Positions 48,380 through 59,147 of a DNA stretch of 64,000 nt are shown here, in pieces; within the stretch, counting starts at the first letter, position 1, and each line of letters opens with the position of its first letter. A program made the position numbers and the translations under genes. The stretch covers positions 248,001 through 312,000 of the forward strand of contig NZ_JPFW01000007.1 of the NCBI RefSeq assembly GCF_000722705.1, read 5' to 3'. Under the pieces are notes generated by a model, which saw nothing but the letters and a program-made list of their open reading frames with translations, did not search any database and was not told the DNA's origin. This DNA comes from Streptococcus mitis. Its GTDB lineage: Bacteria > Bacillota > Bacilli > Lactobacillales > Streptococcaceae.

Positions 48380-48967
48380 ATGTTGCAGCTTACTCATGTG
48401 ACCTTAAAAACGCGACAAGTCATCTTACAAGATGTTGATTTTACATTTGAAAAGGGTAGGATTTATGGTATTCTTGCTATCAATGGTTCTGGAAAGACGA
48501 CACTGTTCCGCGCCATTAGCAATTTAATTCCTATAAGTAGCGGAAATATCGCAGTCCCTCCTTCTTTATTTTATTATGAGAGCGTTGAATGGCTGGATGG
48601 AAACTTAAGTGGGATGGACTACCTTCGCCTCATAAAAAACATCTGGAAGTCAGATCTAAACTTGGGGGATGAAATTGATTACTGGGAAATGTCTGACTAT
48701 ATCAGCCTTCCCATTCGTAAGTATTCCTTAGGCATGAAGCAACGCTTGGTGATTGCCATGTATTTCCTCAGTCAGGCGAAATGCTGGCTTATGGATGAGA
48801 TTACAAATGGCTTAGATGAGTATTATCGACAGAAGTTTTTTGATAGGCTAGCACAAATCGATAGACAAGAGCAGCTGGTTCTTTTAAGTTCCCACTATAA
48901 GGAAGAGTTGGTTGATGTCTGCGATAGAGTAGTAACCATTCATCGGGGAAAGATAGAAGAGGTTTAG
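48380..48967 (+). CDS. ABC transporter ATP-binding protein
   Basis: The 195-residue ATPase is short. Walker A INGSGKTT, signature YSLGMKQRL and Walker B CWLMDEITNGLD are present, and the usual Q-loop region is compressed. Short ATPases of this sort occur with bacteriocin immunity or lantibiotic-type exporters. AAAAAGGAGG precedes the ATG. The permease gene follows after 3 bp. Substrate unknown; the Tyr-rich peptide frame just upstream is a candidate former substrate (inference). Confidence 0.9.
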   Translation: MLQLTHVTLKTRQVILQDVDFTFEKGRIYGILAINGSGKTTLFRAISNLIPISSGNIAVPPSLFYYESVEWLDGNLSGMDYLRLIKNIWKSDLNLGDEIDYWEMSDYISLPIRKYSLGMKQRLVIAMYFLSQAKCWLMDEITNGLDEYYRQKFFDRLAQIDRQEQLVLLSSHYKEELVDVCDRVVTIHRGKIEEV

Positions 48968-48970
48968 TTT

Positions 48971-50155
48971 ATGAAAGATGTTGGTCTATTTTTATTGAAA
49001 AAAGTTTTCAAAAGTCGCTTAAATTGGATTATCTTAGCTTTATTTGTATCTGGACTCGGTGTTACCTTTTATTTCAATAGTCGGACTGCAAACTCCGTCA
49101 GCTTGGAGAGCGAGTTGGAAACCCGTCTTGTAAAAAATGAGAGAGTCATCAATGAATATGAAGAGAAACTCTCCCAAATATCTGACACCAACTCGGAGGA
49201 ATACCAGATTGCTAAAATTAATTTAGAATCGCAAAAAAATCTTTCGACTCAAAAGAAAGAAATTCTGGCTTTGTTAAAAGAAGGACGGTGGAAAGAAGCC
49301 TATTATTTGCAGTGGCAAGATGTAGAGAAGAGTTATGAAATTTTATCAAAGGAACCGACTGCTAGTTCTGACTTAAAAATGGCGGTTGACCGCGAACGAA
49401 AGACTTACCAAGCCCTATATCCCTTGAACATAAAAGCCCACAATTTAGTTTATCCGACCTACGGGATTGATCAGATTGTCTGGATTTTAGAGGCTATCAT
49501 CCCAAGCTTGTTTGTGGTTGCTATTATTTTTATGCTAACGCAACTATTTGCAGAAAGATATCAAAATCATCTGGATACAGCTCAGTTATATCCTTTTTCA
49601 AAAGTGGCATTTGCCATGTCCTCTCTTGGAGTTGGAGTGGGCTATGTAACTGTGCTGTTTATCGGAATCAGCGGATTTTCTTTTCTAGTGGGAAGTCTGA
49701 TAAGTGGTTTTGGACAGTTAGATTATCCCTACCCGATTTATAGCTTAGTGAATCAAGAGGTAACTATTGGAAAGATACAAGATGTGTTATTTCCTGGCTT
49801 GTTCTTAGCTTTCTTAGCCTTTATCGTCATTGTGGAAGTCGTCTACTTGATTGCATCCTTTTTCAAGCAAAAAATGCCCATCCTCTTTCTTTCACTCATT
49901 GGGATTGTTGGCTTATTGTTTGGCATCCAAACAATCCAGCCTCTTCAAAAGATTGCACATCTGATTCCCTTTACTTACTTACGTTCAGTGGATATTTTAT
50001 CTGGAAGATTACCTAAGCAAATTGATAATGTCAATCTAAATTGGAGCATGGGGATGGTCTTACTTCCTTGCCTGATTATCCTTTTGTTAGTGGGGATTCT
50101 ATTTATCGAAAGATGGGGAAGTTCACGGAAAAAAGAATTTTTTAATAGATCCTAG
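48971..50155 (+). CDS. ABC transporter membrane protein
   Basis: The 394-residue protein has one N-terminal membrane helix (about 15-35), a long extracytoplasmic region (about 36-165) rich in Glu/Lys with coiled-coil character, then about five further helices, the pattern of ABC-2 type permeases. It pairs with the ATPase gene 3 bp upstream. No periplasmic binding protein is near. It may export or protect against a peptide; this rests only on context. Confidence 0.85.
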   Translation: MKDVGLFLLKKVFKSRLNWIILALFVSGLGVTFYFNSRTANSVSLESELETRLVKNERVINEYEEKLSQISDTNSEEYQIAKINLESQKNLSTQKKEILALLKEGRWKEAYYLQWQDVEKSYEILSKEPTASSDLKMAVDRERKTYQALYPLNIKAHNLVYPTYGIDQIVWILEAIIPSLFVVAIIFMLTQLFAERYQNHLDTAQLYPFSKVAFAMSSLGVGVGYVTVLFIGISGFSFLVGSLISGFGQLDYPYPIYSLVNQEVTIGKIQDVLFPGLFLAFLAFIVIVEVVYLIASFFKQKMPILFLSLIGIVGLLFGIQTIQPLQKIAHLIPFTYLRSVDILSGRLPKQIDNVNLNWSMGMVLLPCLIILLLVGILFIERWGSSRKKEFFNRS

Positions 50156-50189
50156 CTTTCCTATAGGGAAAATAAGTAAAAACTAACAT

Positions 50190-50220
50190 AGAGAGGGAAT
50201 CAACTTGATTCTCTCTTTTT
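50190..50220 (+). terminator. Terminator after the ABC transporter
   Basis: AGAGAG with AATCA pairs with TGATTCTCTCT (two unpaired G residues in the left arm), then five Ts. Confidence 0.8.
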
Positions 50221-50278
50221 GATGAGGAAACCAAGGCAAAATACAAACACAAACTTTTCAAAAAAATAACTTTTTATC

Positions 50279-50307
50279 TTGACAAGGACTAGAAAACTTG
50301 GTATCAT
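50279..50307 (+). promoter_or_regulatory. Promoter of infC-rpmI-rplT
   Basis: Consensus TTGACA (50279-50284), a 17-bp spacer and TATCAT (50302-50307). Confidence 0.85.
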
Positions 50308-50309
50308 AT

Positions 50310-50471
50310 AAAAGTTGAGAAAAGCAGAAGTGAGAGCTTCTCGCCTTGTGACATTAAGTTGCCTGGCCCTACGGATGAAAAGTTTCTAAGAAACGCTATC
50401 ATAACGTGCGGGCTTGTATATTTACGAGTCCGCTATTGTTTTTCTCTAATAAAACAAAAGAGGTGAAAACC
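50310..50471 (+). ncRNA. L20/IF3 leader RNA with terminator-like attenuator
   Basis: A structured 160-nt 5' UTR. GCGGGCTTGTA (50408-50418) pairs with TACGAGTCCGC (50423-50433) with two G-U pairs, followed by a T-rich run to 50443, an intrinsic terminator inside the leader. The position matches the L20 leader of Firmicutes, where ribosomal protein L20 represses infC-rpmI-rplT by early termination. Assignment rests on position and the visible terminator. Confidence 0.8.
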
Positions 50472-50993
50472 ATAGCAAAGCAAGACTTATTCATCAATGA
50501 TGAGATTCGTGTACGTGAAGTTCGCTTGATTGGTCTTGAAGGAGAACAGTTAGGCATTAAGCCACTCAGTGAAGCGCAAGCTTTGGCTGATAACGCTAAT
50601 GTTGACCTAGTATTGATTCAACCCCAAGCCAAACCGCCTGTTGCAAAAATTATGGACTACGGTAAGTTCAAATTTGAGTACCAGAAGAAACAAAAAGAAC
50701 AACGTAAAAAACAAAGTGTTGTTACTGTGAAAGAAGTTCGTCTAAGTCCAACGATTGACAAGGGTGACTTTGATACAAAACTTCGCAATGCACGCAAATT
50801 CCTTGAAAAAGGAAATAAAGTTAAGGTATCTATTCGCTTTAAGGGTCGTATGATTACCCATAAAGAGATTGGTGCAAAAGTTTTAGCCGAGTTTGCTGAA
50901 GCAACTCAAGATATTGCAATCATCGAACAACGTGCTAAAATGGATGGACGTCAAATGTTCATGCAATTGGCGCCAGCAACTGACAAAAAATAA
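50472..50993 (+). CDS. infC: Translation initiation factor IF-3, probable AUA start
   Basis: The 173-residue two-domain factor prevents subunit joining and proofs the start codon. [15 protein letters not shown] and [13 protein letters not shown] are characteristic. AAAGAGGTGA (50457-50466) is a strong Shine-Dalgarno, and the codon at the right distance is ATA (50472), matching the rare AUU/AUA starts used by infC for self-control. A GTG at 50463 lies inside the Shine-Dalgarno and has none of its own; it would give 176 residues. First gene of the operon with rpmI and rplT. Confidence 0.95.
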
Positions 50994-51025
50994 TTGTCAG
51001 AAAGTTAAATAAAGGAGAAAAAATC

Positions 51026-51226
51026 ATGCCAAAACAAAAAACACACCGCGCATCAGCTAAACGTTTCAAACGTACAGGTTCTGGTGGACTTAAACGTTTC
51101 CGTGCTTACACTTCTCACCGTTTCCACGGAAAAACTAAGAAACAACGTCGTCATCTTCGTAAAGCATCTATGGTGCATGCAGGAGATTACAAACGTATCA
51201 AAGCAATGCTTACTCGCTTGAAATAA
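51026..51226 (+). CDS. rpmI: 50S ribosomal protein L35
   Basis: The 66-residue basic protein begins [20 protein letters not shown], the L35 signature, and ends with MLTRLK. AAAGGAG sets the start. Middle gene of infC-rpmI-rplT. Confidence 0.98.
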   Translation: MPKQKTHRASAKRFKRTGSGGLKRFRAYTSHRFHGKTKKQRRHLRKASMVHAGDYKRIKAMLTRLK

Positions 51227-51277
51227 TAGCTTGACTGTAAGTAAACAATTCTAGGAAATATTTGGAGGAAATAAAAC

Positions 51278-51637
51278 ATGGCACGTGTTAAAGGTGGCGT
51301 TGTATCACGCAAACGTCGTAAACGTATTCTTAAATTAGCAAAAGGTTACTATGGAGCTAAACACATCTTGTTCCGTACTGCGAAAGAACAAGTAATGAAC
51401 TCTTACTACTATGCATACCGTGACCGTCGTCAGAAAAAACGTGACTTCCGCAAATTGTGGATCACTCGTATCAACGCGGCAGCTCGTATGAACGGACTTT
51501 CATACTCACAATTGATGCATGGTTTGAAATTGGCTGAGATCGAAGTTAACCGTAAAATGCTTGCTGACTTGGCTGTTAACGATGCAGCAGCTTTCACAGC
51601 TCTTGCAGATGCAGCGAAAGCAAAACTTGGTAAATAA
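51278..51637 (+). CDS. rplT: 50S ribosomal protein L20
   Basis: The 119-residue basic protein begins [26 protein letters not shown], with [20 protein letters not shown] in the C-terminal globular part. L20 is an early assembly protein and the autoregulator that binds the infC leader in Firmicutes. TTGGAGG precedes the ATG. Confidence 0.98.
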   Translation: MARVKGGVVSRKRRKRILKLAKGYYGAKHILFRTAKEQVMNSYYYAYRDRRQKKRDFRKLWITRINAAARMNGLSYSQLMHGLKLAEIEVNRKMLADLAVNDAAAFTALADAAKAKLGK

Positions 51638-51645
51638 TAACAGAT

Positions 51646-51676
51646 AAGACTGGAACAGAATTGTCCCAGTCTTTTT
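51646..51676 (+). terminator. Terminator after rplT
   Basis: AAGACTGG (51646-51653) pairs with CCAGTCTT (51666-51673), then Ts. Confidence 0.88.
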
Positions 51677-51695
51677 AAAAATAAAGGAGAAAAAT

Positions 51696-52076
51696 ATGGC
51701 TTCAAAAATGCTACATACTTGCTTGCGAGTAGAAAATCTTGAAAAATCAATTGCATTTTATCAAGATGCTTTTGGTTTTAAAGAATTGCGTCGCAGAGAT
51801 TTTCCAGATCATGCCTTCACGATTGTCTATCTAGGTCTTGAGGGTGACGACTATGAGTTGGAGTTGACTTATAACTATGATCACGGCCCTTATGTGGTTG
51901 GAGATGGATTTGCCCACATCGCCCTCAGTACACCTGATCTTGAGGCACTTCATCAAGAGCATAGTGCAAAAGGCTATGAAGTAACTGAGCCAAATGGTCT
52001 ACCAGGAACTGCACCAAACTATTACTTTGTCAAAGACCCTGATGGTTACAAGGTCGAAGTTATTCGTGAAAAATAA
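51696..52076 (+). CDS. gloA: Lactoylglutathione lyase (glyoxalase I, VOC family)
   Basis: The 126-residue metalloenzyme detoxifies methylglyoxal. Metal ligand positions are visible as His in MLHTCLRV, Glu in YELELTYN, His in FAHIALST and Glu near the end in YKVEVIREK. AAAGGAG precedes the ATG, located just after the rplT terminator, which may allow some readthrough. A strong terminator follows. Confidence 0.93.
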   Translation: MASKMLHTCLRVENLEKSIAFYQDAFGFKELRRRDFPDHAFTIVYLGLEGDDYELELTYNYDHGPYVVGDGFAHIALSTPDLEALHQEHSAKGYEVTEPNGLPGTAPNYYFVKDPDGYKVEVIREK

Positions 52077-52083
52077 TCTCGTG

Positions 52084-52122
52084 AAGTCAAGTAGAATGTT
52101 CGTTTTCTACTTGACTTTTTTA
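52084..52122 (+). terminator. Terminator after gloA
   Basis: A perfect 13-bp stem, AAGTCAAGTAGAA (52084-52096) with TTCTACTTGACTT (52105-52117), then Ts. Its right arm contains the -35 of the next promoter. Confidence 0.92.
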
Positions 52123-52138
52123 GTTGAAAGAGTATACT
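52111..52138 (+). promoter_or_regulatory. Promoter of pyrK-pyrDB, overlapping the gloA terminator
   Basis: TTGACT (52111-52116), a 16-bp spacer and TATACT (52133-52138). Confidence 0.75.
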
Positions 52139-52149
52139 AGTAAAAATTT

Positions 52150-52290
52150 AACCTTTAAGGGGAGCCCAGAGAGACTCACAAGGTGTCAGATAAAAGAATA
52201 GTACAATTTTCTAGAGGAGACTTTTTGAGTGCGCTCTCTTGTGTTGTACGATTTTAACTGAGACCTTGCACTAGCAAGGTCTTTTCTTTA
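52150..52290 (+). promoter_or_regulatory. PyrR-responsive attenuator (pyr leader)
   Basis: The motif AGCCCAGAGAGACT (about 52163-52176) fits the PyrR-binding loop consensus (ARUCCNGNGAGGYU) at 12 of 14 positions and is flanked by pairing ACCTT/AAGGT arms. About 80 nt later AGACCTTGC (52261-52269) pairs with GCAAGGTCTT (52274-52283), followed by a T-rich run: the terminator. UMP-bound PyrR is expected to favour the terminator and shut off pyrK-pyrDB. Confidence 0.88.
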
Positions 52291-52323
52291 TCTGGTTCCC
52301 TTAAAATTTAAGGAGGAAAAGTC

Positions 52324-54073
<1,750 letters not shown>

Positions 54074-54132
54074 ACTGCAATCAATCTGTTCTTGATTTTT
54101 TATTAGTTTGTAATGTTGATTATAGAGAATTT

Positions 54133-54141
54133 TGATATAAT
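54133..54141 (+). promoter_or_regulatory. Extended -10 promoter of lytB
   Basis: TG-A-TATAAT (54133-54141). A weak hairpin, AATCAA with TTGATT plus T-run (54078-54100), lies between it and pyrDB. Confidence 0.7.
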
Positions 54142-54171
54142 GAAATGAGTAAGAACAGAGGAAGAAAGTTA

Positions 54172-55884
54172 ATGAAGAAATTGAGATTTATTTTTTTAGC
54201 CCTGCTATTTTTCTTAGTCAGACCAGAGAGTGCAATGGCTAGCGATGGTACTTGGCAAGGAAAACAATACCTGAAAGCGGATGGCAGTCAAGCAGCCAAT
54301 GAGTGGGTTTTTGATGCTCATTATCAATCTTGGTTTTATATAAAAGCAGATGCCAACTATGCTGAAAATGAATGGTTGAAGCAAGGTGACGACTATTTTT
54401 ACCTCAAATCTGGCGGCTATATGGCCAAGTCAGAATGGATAGAAGACAAGGGAGTCCTCTATTATCTTGACCAAAATGGAAAGATGAAAAGAAATGCTTG
54501 GGTAGGAACTTCCTATGTTGGTGCAACAGGTGCCAAAGTAATCGAAGACTGGGTCTATGATTCTCAATACGACGCTTGGTTTTATATCAAAGCAGATGGA
54601 GAGCATGCAGAGAAAGAATGGCTCCAAATTAAGGGCAAGGACTATTATTTTAAATCTGGTGGTTATTTGCTAACAAGTCAGTGGATTGACCAGGCTTATG
54701 TGAATGCTAGTGGTGCCAAAGTACAGCAAGGTTGGCTATATGACAAACAATACCAATCTTGGTTTTACATTAAAGAAAATGGAAATCATGCTGATAAAGA
54801 ATGGATTTTCGAAAATGGTCACTATTATTATCTAAAATCTGGTGGCTATATGGCAGCAAATGAATGGATTTGGGATAAAGAGTCATGGTTTTACCTCAAA
54901 TCTGATGGCAAAATGGCTGATAAAGAATGGTTATACGATGCTAAAAGTCAAGCCTGGTACTACTTCAAATCTGGTGGCTACATGGCGAAAAATGAAACAG
55001 TAGATGGTTATCAGTTTGGAAGCGATGGTAAATGGCTTGGAGAAAAAGCTACAAATGAAAATGCTGCTTATTATCAAGTAGTACCTGTCACAGCAAATGT
55101 TTATGATGCAGATGGTGAAAAACTCTCCTATATATCGCAAGGTAGTGTCGTTTGGCTAGATAAGGATAGAAAAAGTGATGATAAGCGCCTGGCTATTACT
55201 GTTTCTGGTTTGTCAGGCTATATGAAAATAGAAGATTTACAAGCACTAGATGCTAGTAAGGATTTTATCCCTTATTATGAGAGTGATGGCCACCGTTTTT
55301 ATCACTATGTGGCTCAGAATGCTAGTATCCCAGTAGCTTCTCATCTTTCTGATATGGAAGTAGGCAAGAAATATTATTCGGCAGATGGGCTACATTTTGA
55401 TGGTTTTAAGCTTGAAAATCCCTTCCTATTCAAAGATTTGACAGAGGCAACAAACTATAGTGCTGAAGAATTGGATAAGGTATTTAGTCTGTTAAATATT
55501 GACAATAGTCTCTTGGAGAATAAGGGCGCTACCTTTAAGGAAGCTGAAGAACATTACCATATCAATGCCCTCTATCTCCTTGCCCATAGTGCCTTAGAAA
55601 GTGACTGGGGAAGAAGTAATATTGCCAAGGATAAGAATAATTTCTTTGGCATTACAGCCTATGATACGACTCCATACCTTTCTGCCAAGACATTTGATGA
55701 TGTGGATAAGGGAATTTTAGGTGCAAGCAAGTGGATTAAGGAAAATTATATCGATAGGGGCAGAACTTTCCTTGGCAACAAGGCTTCTGGTATGAATGTG
55801 GAATATGCCTCAGATCCTTATTGGGGCGAAAAAATTGCTAGTGTGATGATGAAAATCAATGAAAAACTAGGTGGCAAAGATTAG
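54172..55884 (+). CDS. lytB: Choline-binding endo-beta-N-acetylglucosaminidase LytB
   Basis: The 570-residue wall hydrolase separates daughter cells. A signal peptide ends at SAMA (residue 23). About a dozen choline-binding repeats follow (24-290; repeating EWxxxxxxWFYxKxxGxxA and YYxKSGGYMA), then an SH3b-like region, a WW-like segment and the catalytic GH73 domain (about 430-570) with the probable Glu in HSALESDWGRSN. The protein is shorter than the 658-702 residues I recall for pneumococcal LytB, mainly through fewer repeats. AGAGGAAG sets the ATG at 54172; 54145 lies too close to the -10. Confidence 0.95.
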   Translation: MKKLRFIFLALLFFLVRPESAMASDGTWQGKQYLKADGSQAANEWVFDAHYQSWFYIKADANYAENEWLKQGDDYFYLKSGGYMAKSEWIEDKGVLYYLDQNGKMKRNAWVGTSYVGATGAKVIEDWVYDSQYDAWFYIKADGEHAEKEWLQIKGKDYYFKSGGYLLTSQWIDQAYVNASGAKVQQGWLYDKQYQSWFYIKENGNHADKEWIFENGHYYYLKSGGYMAANEWIWDKESWFYLKSDGKMADKEWLYDAKSQAWYYFKSGGYMAKNETVDGYQFGSDGKWLGEKATNENAAYYQVVPVTANVYDADGEKLSYISQGSVVWLDKDRKSDDKRLAITVSGLSGYMKIEDLQALDASKDFIPYYESDGHRFYHYVAQNASIPVASHLSDMEVGKKYYSADGLHFDGFKLENPFLFKDLTEATNYSAEELDKVFSLLNIDNSLLENKGATFKEAEEHYHINALYLLAHSALESDWGRSNIAKDKNNFFGITAYDTTPYLSAKTFDDVDKGILGASKWIKENYIDRGRTFLGNKASGMNVEYASDPYWGEKIASVMMKINEKLGGKD

Positions 55885-55925
55885 TCCTATAATTGGATAT
55901 GATTTGACTGAATAGTAAGTTAAAA

Positions 55926-57723
55926 GAGGCTGGGAAAAAACCCACTTCTAACTATCAAAAAAACGAGCATTTCCGTAGTTGGAAATGCTCGTTTTCTTAT
56001 GTCATGGTTTATAATTAAAATAACAACAAAACAATTAGAAAGCCATGACAATGTATAAAGATTATAACACAAATCAGTTAAGTTTGGAAGTAAATCTTGC
56101 CTACGATATTCCATCAAGTCACGAAGCGAGAATGATTAGCCTCTTTGTGGACAGTATCCCTAGTCAAGTTCTATTGGAAGAGACCTCTCACACTGGTCGC
56201 CCTGCCTTTCATCCAGCCATTCTTATGAAGATGACCCTATTCGCTTACGCTCGTCAAGTGTTTTCTGGACGTAAAATCGTTCAAATGAACGAAGAAGTCA
56301 TTCCCATGAAATGGTTGAGCCAAGATACCTATGTTAGCTATAAAACGATTAATAACTTCCGCTCCAGTAAACATGCCAACAACCTAATCAAAACTGCTTT
56401 TATTTACTTCACCTTACTCATGCGTGAGAACGGAATGATTGAGGATGATGCCTTGTTCATTGATGGAACAAAACTAGAAGCTGATGCCAATCTCTATTCT
56501 TTCACTTGGAAAAGAGCTATTGACAAATATGAAGCAGCCTTGAATGGGAAAATTTCCCAGCTCTATGATCAGCTGATTCAAGAAGGAGTAAATCTCGCCT
56601 TATCTAAAGAAGAACGGGAAACCAGTCAGGGATTGGAGGAGCTACTAGAAAAAACGGAGGCTACCTTAGTTGAAATAGAACAAGCTATTGAAGAAGAGCC
56701 TAAAGTGATAAAGGGTGGGTCTGCCAATAGACAAAAACGCCGTCGGATAAAGAAAATCCGTAAGCAATTAAAGGATGATTTCCTTCCTCGTAAACAGCGC
56801 TATGAAGAAGCTAGAAAAATTTTAGAAGACCGCAACTCTTTCTCAAAAACGGATCATGATGCCACTTTTATGCGAATGAAGGAAGACCATATGCAAAATG
56901 GGCAACTGAAACCTGGTTATAATGTCCAAGCGGCTACCAATGGTCAGTATGTCCTTGATTTTGATATCTTTCCAAATCCAACAGACACTCGCACTCTGAA
57001 ACCCTTTCTCCAATCGATTCAAACCCTAGACTTATTCAACTATATCGTAGCAGATGCTGGTTATGGTAGCGAAGAAAATTATCGTTTTATCATTGATGAA
57101 TTGGAAAAAACACCGCTTATTCCCTACACCATGTATCAGAAGGAATTGACTAAAAAGTACCAGACGAGCACAGATAATCCAATGAACTGGGAATATCTTG
57201 AGGACACGGATCAGTTTATAAAGCCCGACGGCCTAGTTTATTCTTTTAAGAACTACTCTAGTCGAACTGACAAGTATGGCTTTCAACGTGATTTCAAGAT
57301 TTATGAGGCGGATAAAGTTCAAGACACTCCATAGTTAGAACAGTTGGCTAAAACAGATAGTGGCAATCATAAACAAATCCATTATAATCCAACTTGGAAT
57401 TACTTTAAGGAACTCCTTAAGCAAACATTACATAGTGAAGAAGGCTCTCGAATCTATGCCAAACGGAAAATCGATGTTGAACCCGTTTTTGGTAGATTGA
57501 AGAGTGTTTTTGGCGTGCGAGGAGTGCATGTCAGAGGGAAACAAGCTGTCTCAACAGAAATAGGATTCATCTTTATAAGCATGAATCTCACCAAGTTGGC
57601 CAAGAATCTAGCCTCTAAAACATCCACTATTCAAAAACCACACAGTATTTCTTTCAGCTTGATTGGATTCAAGACTGGAATCACTGTGTGGTTTTATTTA
57701 GAAGCTAGTTTTTGCCCAGCCTC
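55926..57723 (+). mobile_element. IS1182-family-like insertion sequence, damaged
   Basis: About 1.8 kb bounded by inverted GAGGCTGGG ends (55926-55934 and the complement at 57715-57723), each followed inward by an A-rich run. One transposase frame fills it, interrupted by a stop. Inside the left end a hairpin (55961-55974 with 55981-55994) and inside the right end another (57634-57646 with 57683-57695) would block transcription entering or leaving. No target-site duplication is visible (TAAAA left, GTTCT right), so the flanks have probably been rearranged since insertion. Confidence 0.85.
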
Positions 57724-57772
57724 GTTCTGTTTAGTTTTATTCTTTTCCATAAAGGTAACGACTAGCAATTAA
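56045..57772 (+). pseudogene. IS1182-family transposase with in-frame amber stop
   Basis: The frame runs 56045-57334 and resumes in the same frame after TAG (57332-57334) at 57335-57772, so a single nonsense codon splits an otherwise continuous protein. The N-terminal part has the DUF772-type HPAILMKMTLFAYARQVFSGR, the DDE Asp in DALFIDGTKLEADAN and the second Asp in YIVADAGYGSEENY. The remainder after the stop holds the C-terminal DDE Glu region (VEPVFGRLKSVFG). With the Glu cut off, the element is expected to be inactive unless the stop is read through. The frame has no stop before the right IS end and runs 49 bp past it. Confidence 0.88.
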
Positions 57773-59107
57773 CCAAATAGCAATATACATTATCACGTTA
57801 ACCAAAAATGCGATAACGATGACTATATTCCAATCATGGGATAAATTAGTAGTTACAATCCCCATAATTGTTGTACCAAAAAGTCCACCAATCTGTTTGT
57901 TAGCGTTTAGAGTTGCACCAGCAATTCCAGATAATTCTTGACCAGCAGCTTCCATAAGAATGGTTGTAGTTGCTGGAGTTAACACTCCGATACCTAGACT
58001 CATTAAAGAAAATAAAGGAATTAGGATGTATAGTTGAATTTCATTAAAAAGAACTCCAATTCCAAAAATTCCTGCTGCTCCTACAATGGCAAAAATAATT
58101 GAGACAGTAGCGAGGCTTCCCACGGAAAATCGTTTTACAGCACGTGCGTAAAATAAATTACCAATAATTAAGACAATCATTCCTGGTAGAATGAGGAGTC
58201 CAGAAACCATTGAGGAAAGGTTTAAATAAGTTTGAAAATAGAGTCCTAGCACCAAAACAATGCCATATAGTGAAATGTTAACTACTAAACCTAATAGATT
58301 AGAGACAATAAACTTAGCATTTTTTAATAGTTGGTGGGGAACAATAGGTGCTTTACTTTTTTTATCGTGGACTACTAAACCAATAGCAAATAATATAAAT
58401 AGGAGAAGAAACAATAAAAGATTTGAGTTACTATAACCATATTGATTCCCTTCAACAAGGTAAATAACTAGACTTCCGATAGTTGTAACCAAAAATATAT
58501 TACTAAAGATGTCAATTCTGGTCTTTAGATTGGCAATATTATTTTTCACGAGAAGTAATATTGAAATTACTGTCAAAATTCCAAATGGAATATTGACCAA
58601 GAAAATACCCCTCCATCCGAAGTAGTTAATAATTAGTCCACCAATAAAAGAACCAGTACCGGTTGCAACAGAAATAATTGCTGTCCAGATTCCTAACATA
58701 CGTGCTCTTTTAGTAGAATCGGGGTATGAAATGAATAAAAGTGCTAATGAACTTGGCATAAACAAAGAAGCACCGAAACCTTGAATGAATCTAAGTATAA
58801 TTAATGTTTCAATATTTGGTGAAAAAGAGCACCCAAACGAGGATAGTGTAAAAATTGTCATTCCAATTAATAAAATTCGTTTAGCACCATATTTTGTTGT
58901 TAGATTTCCTGAAAGTAGGAGTAAAGACCCTAAAGCTAGTGTATAGGCGTTAATAATCCAAATGGATTGCTCTAATGAGACGCTCATAGCTGTTTCAATA
59001 TGGGGAACAGCAAGAACCACTCCGGTTGTATCTAGGACCGCCATAATGTATCCTAGTGAAAGAATAAAAAGTAGATAAGCTGGCGCTTTTGTATTTGTTT
59101 TTTTCAT
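57737..59107 (-). CDS. MFS drug exporter, DHA2 (EmrB/QacA) type
   Basis: The 456-residue membrane protein has about 14 hydrophobic segments. LDTTGVVLAVPHIETAM in helix 1 (motif D1 Asp), TKYGAKRILLIGM (motif A) and RFIQGFGASLFMPSSLALL (motif B/C region) fit the proton-driven DHA2 multidrug family. The gene is AT-rich, unlike its neighbours. GGAGGAAG sets the ATG at 59107. It is divergent from an HxlR regulator, the usual layout for a regulated exporter. It lies between an IS and rqcH, where pneumococcus is recalled to have lytB next to pavA. Confidence 0.9.
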   Translation of the reverse strand: MKKTNTKAPAYLLFILSLGYIMAVLDTTGVVLAVPHIETAMSVSLEQSIWIINAYTLALGSLLLLSGNLTTKYGAKRILLIGMTIFTLSSFGCSFSPNIETLIILRFIQGFGASLFMPSSLALLFISYPDSTKRARMLGIWTAIISVATGTGSFIGGLIINYFGWRGIFLVNIPFGILTVISILLLVKNNIANLKTRIDIFSNIFLVTTIGSLVIYLVEGNQYGYSNSNLLLFLLLFILFAIGLVVHDKKSKAPIVPHQLLKNAKFIVSNLLGLVVNISLYGIVLVLGLYFQTYLNLSSMVSGLLILPGMIVLIIGNLFYARAVKRFSVGSLATVSIIFAIVGAAGIFGIGVLFNEIQLYILIPLFSLMSLGIGVLTPATTTILMEAAGQELSGIAGATLNANKQIGGLFGTTIMGIVTTNLSHDWNIVIVIAFLVNVIMYIAIWLIASRYLYGKE

Positions 59108-59147
59108 CAATCTTCCTCCGTTATTTCATCAAACCAATTTTCATTTA

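Noticed and set aside
57332-57346. Programmed readthrough or frameshift in the IS transposase
   Set aside because: Both halves are in the same frame with a plain TAG and no visible slippery site or stimulator; a nonsense mutation is simpler.
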